Assembly (NCBI GenBank): GCA_900540865.1
Contig: UQHH01000001.1
Location: 90,868-154,867 of the forward strand
Direction: 5' to 3'
DNA from: an uncultured Oscillospiraceae bacterium
Lineage (GTDB): Bacteria > Bacillota > Clostridia > Oscillospirales > Acutalibacteraceae
Length of the DNA stretch: 64,000 bases
This document shows, piece after piece, positions 7,758 through 16,947 of the stretch. A model generated the notes under the pieces. It saw only the letters and a list, made by a program, of their open reading frames with translations. It was not told the origin of the DNA and ran no database searches. Numbering within the stretch: position 1 is the stretch's first letter; each line of letters starts with the position of its first letter. The translations under genes were made by a program, and so were the position numbers.

Positions 7758-8942
7758 TCAATCAACCGCTACGTATTCGCCGTTTACAATTTTAACCGCC
7801 TTGGCTTCCTTGGTGGGCTCGCCGTCGGCGGTCCACGTCATCGTACCGGTAAGGCCCTCGACGGTGATTTCCGTCATCGCCGCGGTAAGCTTTGTGCCAA
7901 GCTCCTTCACGTCGATGCCTGCGTCCTTGACTTCAGCCTTTTCCAGCGCGGCCTTGATTGTGTAAACCGCGTCGTAGCCGTTGGCCGCAAACTGGTCGGG
8001 CGTTACGTTTTCGCCGTAAGCCGCTTTATAAGCCTTTACAAAGTTCTGTGTTTTTTCGTCCTTCGCGTCCGCCGCAAACGGGGTGAGCAGCATAACGCCC
8101 TCGGCCGCGGCAACGTTTGCCTTGCCGAGCTTTTCAAAGATACCGTCGAGTCCGTCGCAGCCGAAGAACGGGATGTTCATGCCGGCCTTCTGCGCCTGCA
8201 TCAGGATAGAAGCCGCCTCCTGCGCGTATATCGGCAGGAAAATCAGCTCTGCCCCGGCGTCCTTCGCCTTCTGGAGCTGTACATTGAAGTCGGTGTTCGT
8301 CTGGTCGGTAAACGCCTGCTTCGCGACGACCTCAAGGCCCTTGACCTTTGCTTCCTTTTCAAAGTTGTCTGCTATGCCCGCGGAATAGTCGTTGGACTTG
8401 TCGTAAATAACCGCGACCTTCTTGATATCCATGTTCTTAGCGATGTAGTCCGCGGAAACCGTACCCTGCTGCGGGTCGTTGAAGCAAATGCGGAAGCAGT
8501 TGCCATACTGTACGCATTCCTTCTGGGAACCGGAGGGCGTGAGCATCAGGATGCCGTCCTTCTGGGTTTCGTTGGCAACCGCGATGCACGCGGCGCTCGT
8601 TACCGCGCCGAGGGAAACCTTCATGCCGGCGTCCATCAGCGTATTGTACGCGTTGACCGCCTTGGTCGGGTCTGTTTCGTCGTCCTGGAATTTCAGCTCG
8701 AGCTTGACGCCGTTCACGCCGCCAGCCTTGTTGATTTCATCGACAGCAATCTGTGCGCCGTTCTGAACCGAAACGCCGTATGTAGAATAGTCACCGGTCA
8801 GGGGGCCTACGCCGCCGATGAGGAGCGTGCCGCCCTGGTCGCCGCCGCTTTGCGCGCCTTCATTCGAGCAGCCCGCAAGGCAGGATGCCGTCATAAGGCC
8901 GGCGACACAGAGTGCCAATACCTTTTTCACTGGAAACTTCAT
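7758..8942 (-). CDS. livJ: Branched-chain amino-acid ABC transporter substrate-binding lipoprotein
   Basis: Extracellular solute receptor of 394 residues, anchored by lipid. The start at 8942 (MKFPVKKVLAL) has GGAGGTG nearby; the longer frame upstream crosses the promoter. A lipoprotein signal ends at Cys25 (LAGC), followed by a Gly/Ser/Gln-rich linker. The mature part fits the type I periplasmic-binding fold of Leu/Ile/Val receptors: LLIGGVGPLTGDYSTYG at the start, GGVNGVKLELKFQDDETDP, and LTPSGSQKE near residue 130. It is first in the liv operon, with its own strong promoter and a terminator behind it. Which amino acid it binds cannot be told; amides or aromatic acids are possible. Confidence 0.9.
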   Translation of the reverse strand: MKFPVKKVLALCVAGLMTASCLAGCSNEGAQSGGDQGGTLLIGGVGPLTGDYSTYGVSVQNGAQIAVDEINKAGGVNGVKLELKFQDDETDPTKAVNAYNTLMDAGMKVSLGAVTSAACIAVANETQKDGILMLTPSGSQKECVQYGNCFRICFNDPQQGTVSADYIAKNMDIKKVAVIYDKSNDYSAGIADNFEKEAKVKGLEVVAKQAFTDQTNTDFNVQLQKAKDAGAELIFLPIYAQEAASILMQAQKAGMNIPFFGCDGLDGIFEKLGKANVAAAEGVMLLTPFAADAKDEKTQNFVKAYKAAYGENVTPDQFAANGYDAVYTIKAALEKAEVKDAGIDVKELGTKLTAAMTEITVEGLTGTMTWTADGEPTKEAKAVKIVNGEYVAVD

Positions 8943-8994
8943 TGTGTTAAACACCTCCATAAATTTGGCGAAATACTTTTGCATTTCGTTAATA

Positions 8995-9023
8995 AATATA
9001 CCCAAACCGCCAAAAAAAGTCAA
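8995..9023 (-). promoter_or_regulatory. Sigma-A promoter of livJ
   Basis: TTGACT and TATATT on the minus strand are separated by 17 bases, about 50 bases upstream of the chosen livJ start. Confidence 0.8.
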
Positions 9024-9141
9024 TAAATTTAACATGTTTGTTAATTTTCTTTTAACAATGAATGTATTTTCACAGTGTTTCTGTCCGTTTTCTTGTACAA
9101 TTTACTCTTTATTTACGGAAAATATCTAAAAAGGCCGGCAG

Positions 9142-10341
9142 CTACAGCGTTTTGCAAAGCGCGTCGATAAGGCCGTCAATCTGCGCCATTTGTTCCTCAC
9201 GCAGCGCGGAACGAAGCTCAAGCGCCGGCGATACGAGGCGCATATTCTTCATATTATCCAGGTGCTTTTCCATATCCCTTCCTGCCGCCGGCGACCAGGA
9301 ACCGTTGCCAATAATTGCCGCCGTACGGTTTTGCAGGCGGAGCGCTCCCATTTCATGCAGAAGTGCTTCCATTGCGAAATACAGCCCGCCGTTATAGGTA
9401 GAGGAAGCCAAGACGATATGGCTCATACGGAACATATCGGCTATAATATAGGAAGCATGCGTTTTTGATACGTCGTATACGCGCAGGTTTCCCACACCCC
9501 TGTCGGAGAGCTTGTCGGCAAGCACATCAACAGCATTCTCTGTGTTTCCATACATAGAGGCGTAAGCGAGCACAACACCCTTTTCCTCCGGCTCATAGCG
9601 GCTCCAGCAATCGTACAGGCTGAGGATACAGGGCAGGCTGTCTCGCCAAATAAGGCCGTGGAGCGGGCATATCATGCTGATTTTCACACCTGCCAGCTTA
9701 TGGAGCGCCGTCTGAACCTGCGGCCCGTATTTGCCGACGATGTTCGTATAATAGCGCCGCGCCTCCGGCAGGTAATCGCGCGCAAAATCTACCTCGTCGC
9801 AAAAGAGGTTCCCGCAGTGCGCGCCGAAGGAGCCGAACGCGTCCGCGGAAAACAAAACACCTTGGGATTTTTCATAAGTGAGCATGACCTCGGGCCAGTG
9901 TACCATCGGGGCGAAATAAAACCGGAGGGTATGCCTGCCGAGCGCAAGCTCGCCGCCCTCGTCGACTTCCATAAAACGGTTTTCAAAATCGAACGAGTAA
10001 AACTGGCGAATCATCTGGAAGGTCTTGTGGTTGCCGACGATTTTCATATCCGGGAACCTTCGGGCGAGCTCCTCAAGATTGGCGCAGTGGTCGGGCTCCA
10101 TATGGTTGACTACGGCATAATCGAGCGCGCGGCCTTCGAGCGCGGCGTCAATGTTTTCAAAAAACTGGCGGGTAATGGCTGAATCGACCGTATCGATAAG
10201 CGCTGTTTTATCGTCTAAAATCAAATAGGAATTATAAGCCACACCGTCAGGCAGCGGGAACATGTTTTCAAAAAGCGCAAGCCTCCTGTCATTTCCTCCA
10301 ACCCAGCAGATACCGGGCGCAATCTCTCTTTTATATCTCAT
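9142..10341 (-). CDS. fprA: A-type flavo-diiron protein (FprA family), O2 or NO reductase
   Basis: Cytosolic enzyme of 399 residues that reduces dioxygen to water, or nitric oxide, protecting anaerobes. The N-terminal half is a metallo-beta-lactamase-like di-iron domain with ligands His80, Glu82, Asp84 and His85 in NHMEPDHC, Asp in LFSADAFG and His in CPLHGLIW. The C-terminal half (about 250-399) is a flavodoxin domain with the FMN loop ASMYGNTENA. The length is normal for the minimal class A form without rubredoxin or flavin-reductase extensions, so it needs external electron donors. The start has AGGAGAG upstream. It is divergent from the ZIP transporter gene. Confidence 0.92.
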   Translation of the reverse strand: MRYKREIAPGICWVGGNDRRLALFENMFPLPDGVAYNSYLILDDKTALIDTVDSAITRQFFENIDAALEGRALDYAVVNHMEPDHCANLEELARRFPDMKIVGNHKTFQMIRQFYSFDFENRFMEVDEGGELALGRHTLRFYFAPMVHWPEVMLTYEKSQGVLFSADAFGSFGAHCGNLFCDEVDFARDYLPEARRYYTNIVGKYGPQVQTALHKLAGVKISMICPLHGLIWRDSLPCILSLYDCWSRYEPEEKGVVLAYASMYGNTENAVDVLADKLSDRGVGNLRVYDVSKTHASYIIADMFRMSHIVLASSTYNGGLYFAMEALLHEMGALRLQNRTAAIIGNGSWSPAAGRDMEKHLDNMKNMRLVSPALELRSALREEQMAQIDGLIDALCKTL

Positions 10342-10492
10342 TTCTACTCTCCTATACGGCGCTTATTTTTCTGCAAGCATAAAAAAATTATAAAAACATT
10401 TTTCCATACGCACGCTTATTTATACGGAGAGGGCGGCATCCCTGTTTTTTCGACAGGCGGCCGCGTTACAGCTTTTTCCTCGGCAAATTCTA

Positions 10493-10521
10493 TTGACACA
10501 ATTCGTATTTGCCGTTATAAC
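10493..10521 (+). promoter_or_regulatory. Sigma-A promoter of the ZIP transporter gene
   Basis: TTGACA and TATAAC are 17 bases apart, 65 bases before the start codon. No metal-regulator palindrome was recognised around it. Confidence 0.8.
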
Positions 10522-10586
10522 TAAAGCAGGGTTATACCCCGCAAAAAGCAAATTATAAATAATGATATGGATAAAAGGAGGCGCTT

Positions 10587-11381
10587 ATGTCACAGGCACT
10601 TGTGTGGGCGGCCGGAGGCACCGGCTTTACCTTTTTAATGACGACGCTCGGCGCCGCGGTTGTTTTTTTCTTTCGTAAAAAAGTAAACATCGGCATTCAG
10701 CGCATTTTTCTGGGGTTTGCAGCAGGCGTTATGATAGCGGCTTCCGTATGGTCCTTGCTGATTCCAGCCATCGACCAGGCGGAAAAAGCGGGCGGAATCG
10801 GCTGGATTCCCGCAGCGGGGGGCTTTGCTCTCGGCATTCTTTTTTTAGTCGGGCTCGATTCCCTTCTTCCCCACCTGCACCCCGGAGCAAAGAACCCGGA
10901 GGGCGTCCCTTCCTCCCTTAAAAGGACGACGCTGCTCGTTTTCGCTGTTACGCTGCACAACATACCGGAGGGTATGGCCGTCGGCCTTTCGTTCGCGCTC
11001 GCCGCGCAAAACGGAGGCGACCCGGCGCTTTACAGCGCTGCTATGGCGCTCGCCATCGGCGTGGGCATCCAGAATTTTCCTGAAGGCGCTGCCATTTCGC
11101 TGCCGCTGCGGCAGGAGGGCATGAAAACGGGAAAAGCGTTTGCCATGGGAAGCCTTTCCGGAATAGTCGAACCTGTTTTCGGGCTGATTACCGTGCTTAT
11201 CGCCGGAAGCGTCACCTGGCTGATGCCGTGGATGCTGGCGTTCGCCGCGGGCGCGATGATGTATGTGGTCGTGGAGGAGCTGATACCGGCGGCGCATCTG
11301 GGAGAGCATTCCAATATCGGGACGCTCGGCGTGATGGCGGGCTTCCTGCTGATGATGGTGCTCGACGTCGCTCTGGGATGA
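10587..11381 (+). CDS. ZIP family divalent metal transporter
   Basis: Membrane protein of 264 residues that probably imports zinc or another divalent metal. AAAGGAGG lies 6-7 bases before the ATG. About eight hydrophobic helices are visible. The two signature helices carry the metal-binding motifs HNIPEGMAVG (near residue 125) and NFPEGAAIS (near residue 165), as in ZupT-like ZIPs. The usual His-rich cytosolic loop is short (DSLLPHLHPGAKNPEG). It is a single-gene unit with its own promoter and a following hairpin, divergent from fprA. Confidence 0.9.
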   Translation: MSQALVWAAGGTGFTFLMTTLGAAVVFFFRKKVNIGIQRIFLGFAAGVMIAASVWSLLIPAIDQAEKAGGIGWIPAAGGFALGILFLVGLDSLLPHLHPGAKNPEGVPSSLKRTTLLVFAVTLHNIPEGMAVGLSFALAAQNGGDPALYSAAMALAIGVGIQNFPEGAAISLPLRQEGMKTGKAFAMGSLSGIVEPVFGLITVLIAGSVTWLMPWMLAFAAGAMMYVVVEELIPAAHLGEHSNIGTLGVMAGFLLMMVLDVALG

Positions 11382-11397
11382 CATTAAAACAACGGGT

Positions 11398-11428
11398 AAA
11401 AGGGGCGGGCGGCTATGCCTGCCCCTTT
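11398..11428 (+). terminator. Possible terminator after the ZIP gene
   Basis: An 8-9 bp GC-rich stem (AAAGGGGC / GCCCCTTT) lies 17 bases after the stop. The T-tract is poor, so confidence is limited. Confidence 0.45.
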
Positions 11429-11478
11429 CCGCGTTACGCGAAGGCATGAATATTCTTCTTTCCTCCAGGCTACAACTG

Positions 11479-11487
11479 TGCTAAAAT
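11479..11487 (+). promoter_or_regulatory. Candidate extended -10 promoter of the methyltransferase gene
   Basis: TGCTAAAAT fits an extended -10 box about 48 bases before the start at 11535. No convincing -35 element is visible. Confidence 0.4.
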
Positions 11488-11534
11488 AAGAAAAATCACA
11501 CCGCTATAAACAGCGGCAGGCGAGGATGTGCATT

Positions 11535-12326
11535 ATGGAAACAAACCAATACTTAATTGACCTTTACAACAATTACGACGAGGACGGCAGGCTTATATCA
11601 AAGCACGGCTCGGTCGAATTTCTTACCACAATGCGCTACATCGAGAAATATATAAAGCCCGGCGGCCGTGTGCTTGAAATCGGCGCGGCGACCGGCCGGT
11701 ATTCCCATACGCTTGCGCGCCGCGGTTACGCCGTCGACGCGGTGGAGCTGGTCGAACATAATATAGAGATTTTCCGTAAAAACACCCTGCCGGATGAAAA
11801 TATAACCATTACGCAGGGCAACGCTATGGATTTATCCGCTTTTCCAGACGGCCAGTATGATATTACGCTGCTGCTGGGCCCTTTGTACCACCTTTATAAC
11901 GACAAAGACAAGCGGCAGGCCCTGGGCGAGGCAATCCGTGTTACAAAGCCGGGCGGCGTAATTTTTGCCGCGTATGTCATATCCGACGGCTGCCTCCTCG
12001 ACGAAGGGTTCCGCCGCGGCAATATCAGCGTTTCGCAATATATTGAGAAGGGCCTGCTTGACGCGCAGACCTTTGCCGCCAAGTCTGAGCCAAAGGATTT
12101 ATTTGAGCTTGTCCGCAAGGAAAATGTCGACGAGTTGATGTCTATATTTCCCGTAACGCGGCTGCATTATGTCGCGTCGGACGGCTGCGCCCTATTTATG
12201 CGTGAAGCGGTAGACGCGATGGATAAAGATGAATTTGATTTGTATTTGAAATACCACTTTGCGACCTGTGAGCGTGAAGATTTATTGGGCGTTACGAGCC
12301 ACGCGTTAGACATATTCAGAAAATAA
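11535..12326 (+). CDS. Class I SAM-dependent methyltransferase
   Basis: Cytosolic protein of 263 residues. ATG at 11535 is preferred to ATG at 11526 because AGGCGAGG ends right at the earlier codon and lies 9 bases from the later one. The Rossmann-fold SAM site is clear: motif I VLEIGAATGRYS near residue 45, an acidic VDAVELVEHN at the end of strand 2, GNAMDLSAF, and motif IV TLLLGPLYHLYN. The LLGPLYHL form occurs in small-molecule methyltransferases of Firmicutes, but the substrate is unknown. It appears to be a single-gene unit. Confidence 0.85.
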   Translation: METNQYLIDLYNNYDEDGRLISKHGSVEFLTTMRYIEKYIKPGGRVLEIGAATGRYSHTLARRGYAVDAVELVEHNIEIFRKNTLPDENITITQGNAMDLSAFPDGQYDITLLLGPLYHLYNDKDKRQALGEAIRVTKPGGVIFAAYVISDGCLLDEGFRRGNISVSQYIEKGLLDAQTFAAKSEPKDLFELVRKENVDELMSIFPVTRLHYVASDGCALFMREAVDAMDKDEFDLYLKYHFATCEREDLLGVTSHALDIFRK

Positions 12327-12340
12327 GCATATATACAGTA

Positions 12341-12370
12341 ACGGCATGGCGCTCCAGAGCGCCATGCCGT
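12341..12370. terminator. Bidirectional hairpin between convergent genes
   Basis: A perfect 13-bp stem (ACGGCATGGCGCT and its complement) with a 4-base loop sits between the methyltransferase gene and the minus-strand STAS-like gene. The flanking T-tracts are weak in both directions. Confidence 0.7.
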
Positions 12371-12768
12371 TATCTATATTTCTCAGAAACAAGCCATTTT
12401 TTCGCTTGTTCAAAATCGTCTATAAACGCGAAGGCAAATCCGCCGCCGGAGATTGCTTTCCTTATTTTCGCCCTCGTCTTTTTGTCCGCGCCTACAAAGA
12501 CGGCGCGCGTAAACCGCTTGCTTTTATCCAGCAGCTTTTCAGCAAGGGAATAGATGAGCGTATCGTTTATGCGCGTGTGGTCCAGGTTGACCGCTATCAG
12601 CGACGGCCTCGACGGCCTTTTGAACTGCAAATAATCCTGTTCCAGCTTTTTAAGCGCCAAATCCGTATATTCATAGATGCCGTCCAAATGCTCGAACCAG
12701 ATTTCGCCCCCGTCAAAGCACATGGAAAACGATTTTTTCTTAACGCCGGGAAGCTCTTCCCCCTTCAC
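12370..12768 (-). CDS. Small STAS/SpoIIAA-like protein, function unknown
   Basis: Protein of 132 residues, without signal peptide or membrane helix. Its pattern suggests a small alpha/beta STAS-like domain: a strand RPSLIAVNLDHTRIND near residue 55, a helix of Lys/Leu, another strand RAVFVGADKKTRAKI near 90, and the ending FAFIDDFEQAKKWL, resembling the C-terminal part of SpoIIAA-like proteins. This is a weak, by-eye match. It starts 23 bases after the stop of the large GGDEF/EAL gene and is probably co-transcribed with it, so it could act as its partner. The stop codon touches the shared terminator. Confidence 0.6.
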   Translation of the reverse strand: MKGEELPGVKKKSFSMCFDGGEIWFEHLDGIYEYTDLALKKLEQDYLQFKRPSRPSLIAVNLDHTRINDTLIYSLAEKLLDKSKRFTRAVFVGADKKTRAKIRKAISGGGFAFAFIDDFEQAKKWLVSEKYR

Positions 12769-12791
12769 GCCGTCACCCCCGTTTTGTGTTG

Positions 12792-15700
12792 TCAGACGGC
12801 CGGGCTGAGAAAACGCTTTTCAAACTCCTCAATGGGAAGCGGCCTGCTGATGTAATAGCCCTGGATATAGTCGCACCCCAGGCGCTTTAAAACCTCCATC
12901 TGCTCTTTCGTTTCAACGCCCTCCGCGACGATTTTCATATTCAACGCCTTCGCCATGCCGACGATGCTCGAAATAATCGTCTGGTTGCGCAGCTCAAAAA
13001 GCTTATTGTTGCGGAAAAACATCATATCGAGCTTCAGCACCTCGACCGTAACGTCCTTAAGCAGGTTAAGAGAGGAGTAGCCCGAGCCGAAATCGTCCAT
13101 AGAAAAGCAAAAGCCGCGGATTCGCATTTTCCGCATGACGCTTTCCAAAAGCTCGGCATTTTCAACCATGGTCGTTTCCGTGCATTCCAGCTCGAGCAGG
13201 CCGTCCGGTATTTGGTAACGCTCTTTGATTTCCGTATACCGGCTGATAAAGTCCTTGCGCAGCGCGCTGATGCGGGAAACGTTGACAGACAGCTTAATTG
13301 GCGATTTTCCTGATTCCAGAAGGCCGTGCAGGTAGCTGCACACCTGCTCGAAAACATACCGGTCAAGCTCGACGATAAACCCGTTTTTCTCAAACAGCGG
13401 GATAAACTCGCCCGGTGTGAGGACGCCGTCTCCGGGCCGTTCCCACCGCACGAGCGCCTCGGCGCCGAATACGGCGCAGCCGTGCTGGACGTCGGCCATC
13501 GGCTGGAAATACGGCTTGAATTCGCCGTCCTCCAATGATTTTACCATGACGGCCTCGATTTCCTTTTCGTGCAGGAGCTGGCGGCGCATTTCGTCGCTGT
13601 AGAATGCCATACGGCTGCCGTCGAGACGTTTTACGCTCTTTTGCGCAAGGTTTGCGCGGTCTATCATATCCTCGATACTCAATAAATCCTCATTTTTTTC
13701 AATACAGTACACACCGGAAACAAGCTCCAGCCGCAGCTTTTTGCCTTGGTCCTTCCCATATTTATAGAGATGTCCCGACATTTCCTGAAAGCACTGCTCA
13801 AGCTCGCGGCGGGTTTCGTAATAACGCAGGCAGACAAAATAATCTCCTGAAATGCGCGCAAAAATCTCGCCCTCGCGCATGGCGCTGGAACCGATATTTG
13901 CCCAAAAGCGCAGTACCTGGTCGCCAAAATCGTAGCCGTACATGTCGTTGATGAGCTTGAAGTTGCGCAGGTCGCAATACCATAGGGCATATTTCTTTTC
14001 TCCGCGGCTGCGCAGCAGGGCGGCAGCGCCGGCCTTGAATTTACTGAAATTATAGTGCCCGGTCAGCGCGTCGTACTCGGCGCGGTATTCAAGCTCCATG
14101 CGGTCAACCGTCGCCTTATCTACGTCAGTCACCGTTATCATGGAACGGGTAATCTCCCCATTTTCTTCTCGCAGGACCGTCAGCGCGACGTTGCACCACA
14201 AATAAGCGCCGTCCGTCTTTTTCAGGCGAACCGTCGTCTGCGCGTTGGCTCTCCCCATATGGATGAGTTTTGATACCTTCTCCGCTTTTTCCCAATCGTC
14301 CGGATGAACATCCTCCCGCGTCAGGAAATAGTGGTTTCCGGCAGAGCCGGTATTGCGCAGGAAAGTAAACTGCCTTGCCTGAGCGGAGGCATAATATGTA
14401 TTGGTTTCTTTTGTATATTCCAGTACCATCATACCCGCCTGCTCCATGATGGTACGGTAGCACTCGCTTTCCATTTGGCGGCCAAGCAATATGCGCCGCT
14501 GCGACTGCGCCTCCGCAGCGTTCTTTCTGGCGGTAACGTCTTTGACAAAGCAAAGATATACCTCCTTGCGCTGCGCTATCTGGATTGGCACGAGCGTAAA
14601 CTCCGACCAGGAAACGGACTCGCCGTCATTTACAATTCTAAATTCTGATGAGAGGGACGCCGACCCATCCGCAAAAGCCCTGCGAACAGTGGGCCAGTGA
14701 AAGAACTCGAGAAAACGCGCCGCGTCCTCCTGGGAAATGGTATCCCGCGCGTTTTCCTCCAGAATTTCGTTTAATTTGCCCTCTTCCCGCCTGAAAACGC
14801 CGCCTTCCCTGTAGGACGGGATATAGAAATAATCGCCTGTCACGTCCATGACGGCAAGCTCCTCAAAAACACGCTGAATACTCTTGATGTACCTTCTGGT
14901 GAGGGAAACGCGTGTCTGCCTGCTCTTTTTATCGGATTCCGGTGTTTTCAGCGTCCATTCAGGTTCAAAATCACGCGGTGCTTCCCTGTTTTCTATATCG
15001 TGCGGCGTGTCGTTGTACGGGCTCCAGTTTTCCTCCAGCATATCGTTCTGGTAAAAAACACAGCAGCTGCGGCCAAGCTTTTTTGCTTCATACAGCGCAA
15101 TATCCGCCTTCTGGTAAAGCTCGTCAAAGGTCATACCGTCCTTCGGGAATACGGCGACACCGAGGCTCGCGGAAATAAATGTCTGTTCGTCAAGCTGTCT
15201 GGATAAGGCGGTACATAGCTGCGCCGTCTTTTCCTCCAGCGTATGGTTGAGCTGTACGTTGCGCAGGCAAATGACGAATTCATCGCCGCCGATACGTCCG
15301 ATAATATCTTCCGCGCGCAGCGATTCTTTCAGCGACTTTGCAAAATCCGTAAGCACACGGTCGCCGAATCGATGCCCCTTCGTATCGTTCAGGATTTTAA
15401 AATGGTCGATGTCCACCATGATAAACGCATGGCGGCCAAGCGGGGTGCTCGTTTCAAACAACTGCGAAATCTGCTCTATTACCGTCCTGCGGTTTAAAAG
15501 CCCTGTCAGCGCGTCCTTTTGCGACAGCTCCTGCAGCTCAAGCTCCCGCCGTTTTTCCTCGTCGATATTTTTCAGAAGGAAAAACGCCTTGACGTCGCCC
15601 GAATACGGCTCTGAAAGAAGCTGTACCTCCGCCTTTGCCCAAAAGGGGTTCTTGTCCTGCCCGAGACGCCTGTATTCAAGCTCTAAATGGCATTTGCCTT

Positions 15701-16772
15701 CTTCAAAGCGCCTGCATAAGCCGGCTCGTGAAAAAAAGTCGCGGTAGGCGACTAAATCCTCCGGGTAAATCAGGTTTTTCAGGATATAGCGGAAGGTTTC
15801 GTCATAACAGCCGCGCACCTCGTCAGGGATGTCCTGCGCAAGGGGGCCTCCAAGATGGTCTATCCTGTTTTTCGTAATATTGCATTCGTAATAGATATGA
15901 GCTCCTTCAAGCTGCGATTTGTTGTACTGCGTCCATTTTTCATACGCGATTTGTTTTTCTCTTTGTTCCGTTATATTTTCAATCGAAATAACCGCATATT
16001 TCGGTTCCCCTTTTTTCCCCGTAACCATGGAAAACACACAGCGGCACCAGACAGAGCTTCCATTGCGCGGGTCTACCGTCCTGATAACGGCCTCGCCGCC
16101 CTTTTCTCCGTGCAGCATCGCATTGTAGAAATCCATATAGTCCCGCTTGCTTTCCGGCAAAACATTGTTTTTCAGAAAGCATTCCGGTACGTTCTCAATT
16201 ATTTCAGGCATATTAAGCTGCGCGGCGGTCTCCGGCGCAATCGTAATCCTGCGTTTTTTTATATCAAAGCGGAAAACGCAGCGTCCTGACTGCTTCAGCA
16301 GGATTTTGCGCTCCTCATCGTGTTTTTTTAGCTGCTCCATTTTATACCGGCGCTCCGATACATTGAGTACCGTGCAAATAAAGCAGGATGGGTCGTCTTT
16401 GTCTGGAATTCCCCTGGCAAGCGTCCACAGGATGGCGCCTCCGCGGTGGATACCGCGCACCTCCAGCTCAAAAGCTCCGCCGGCGTCTTTCTCTGCCGCC
16501 GCAACCGTTTCGATTGTACGCTGCCAATCGGGTGGATAGATAATGAAGCTGACGGTTGAAAAGCCCGCGCCTTCCGCTTCCTCGCGCGTATAACCGTAAA
16601 TCCTGTAATATTCCTCATTTGCGTCAAGCAGCGTAAGGTACGCGTCGTTTTTGATACGGCAGACGCCGCAGGGAAGAACGTCGGACGTAAATATTCTTCT
16701 TTTATTTTCCACGTTCCTGTTCACACGCCTTTCGATTAATGCATCCCAAAGCTCCCGGACAATATAAAACAC
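12792..16772 (-). CDS. Multi-PAS protein with two GGDEF domains and one EAL domain
   Basis: Cytosolic c-di-GMP protein of 1326 residues without membrane helices. Rough order: three PAS-like domains (about 30-415), GGDEF-1 (425-580), two PAS domains (630-895), GGDEF-2 (910-1065), EAL (1080-1320). GGDEF-1 has an intact RIGGDEF near 495 and an RAED inhibitory site five residues before it, so it looks like a feedback-inhibited cyclase. GGDEF-2 reads SGDYF and is probably inactive. The EAL domain keeps EALVRW, ECTET, DDFGSGYSS, KLD and AEGVET, so phosphodiesterase activity is plausible. The start is uncertain: GTG at 16772 follows the promoter, but the ribosome site is poor, and in-frame GTGs about 15-20 codons later are alternatives. 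The STAS-like gene follows. Confidence 0.88.
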   Translation of the reverse strand: MFYIVRELWDALIERRVNRNVENKRRIFTSDVLPCGVCRIKNDAYLTLLDANEEYYRIYGYTREEAEGAGFSTVSFIIYPPDWQRTIETVAAAEKDAGGAFELEVRGIHRGGAILWTLARGIPDKDDPSCFICTVLNVSERRYKMEQLKKHDEERKILLKQSGRCVFRFDIKKRRITIAPETAAQLNMPEIIENVPECFLKNNVLPESKRDYMDFYNAMLHGEKGGEAVIRTVDPRNGSSVWCRCVFSMVTGKKGEPKYAVISIENITEQREKQIAYEKWTQYNKSQLEGAHIYYECNITKNRIDHLGGPLAQDIPDEVRGCYDETFRYILKNLIYPEDLVAYRDFFSRAGLCRRFEEGKCHLELEYRRLGQDKNPFWAKAEVQLLSEPYSGDVKAFFLLKNIDEEKRRELELQELSQKDALTGLLNRRTVIEQISQLFETSTPLGRHAFIMVDIDHFKILNDTKGHRFGDRVLTDFAKSLKESLRAEDIIGRIGGDEFVICLRNVQLNHTLEEKTAQLCTALSRQLDEQTFISASLGVAVFPKDGMTFDELYQKADIALYEAKKLGRSCCVFYQNDMLEENWSPYNDTPHDIENREAPRDFEPEWTLKTPESDKKSRQTRVSLTRRYIKSIQRVFEELAVMDVTGDYFYIPSYREGGVFRREEGKLNEILEENARDTISQEDAARFLEFFHWPTVRRAFADGSASLSSEFRIVNDGESVSWSEFTLVPIQIAQRKEVYLCFVKDVTARKNAAEAQSQRRILLGRQMESECYRTIMEQAGMMVLEYTKETNTYYASAQARQFTFLRNTGSAGNHYFLTREDVHPDDWEKAEKVSKLIHMGRANAQTTVRLKKTDGAYLWCNVALTVLREENGEITRSMITVTDVDKATVDRMELEYRAEYDALTGHYNFSKFKAGAAALLRSRGEKKYALWYCDLRNFKLINDMYGYDFGDQVLRFWANIGSSAMREGEIFARISGDYFVCLRYYETRRELEQCFQEMSGHLYKYGKDQGKKLRLELVSGVYCIEKNEDLLSIEDMIDRANLAQKSVKRLDGSRMAFYSDEMRRQLLHEKEIEAVMVKSLEDGEFKPYFQPMADVQHGCAVFGAEALVRWERPGDGVLTPGEFIPLFEKNGFIVELDRYVFEQVCSYLHGLLESGKSPIKLSVNVSRISALRKDFISRYTEIKERYQIPDGLLELECTETTMVENAELLESVMRKMRIRGFCFSMDDFGSGYSSLNLLKDVTVEVLKLDMMFFRNNKLFELRNQTIISSIVGMAKALNMKIVAEGVETKEQMEVLKRLGCDYIQGYYISRPLPIEEFEKRFLSPAV

Positions 16773-16818
16773 ATTCCGGTTTGGAGCCTATCATTTTATA
16801 TCCAGTAAAAGCAGTCTT

Positions 16819-16847
16819 ATTATAATATATTTTCCATATAAATGCAA
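16819..16847 (-). promoter_or_regulatory. Sigma-A promoter of the PAS/GGDEF/EAL gene
   Basis: TTGCAT and TATAAT on the minus strand are 17 bases apart. The predicted transcript starts about 40 bases before the GTG at 16772. Confidence 0.75.
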
Positions 16848-16912
16848 TTGCTCTTTCGTCTATTGGCCGATACGATTTGGAAAATAGAATTAAAATTTGG
16901 TTGTCCTAACCA

Positions 16913-16947
16913 AAAAGAAGCGCCGGTTTCACTCCGGCGCTTCTTTT
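16913..16947 (-). terminator. Terminator of the PAS/GGDEF gene
   Basis: A long stem (AAAAGAAGCGCCGG and its complement) with a short loop and Ts on both sides. It overlaps the stop codon of the minus-strand gene, and its symmetry would stop transcription from either side. Confidence 0.85.

Noticed and set aside
12792..16772. Second GGDEF domain counted as an active cyclase
   Set aside because: The active-site motif is SGDYF, so it is better read as degenerate or regulatory.
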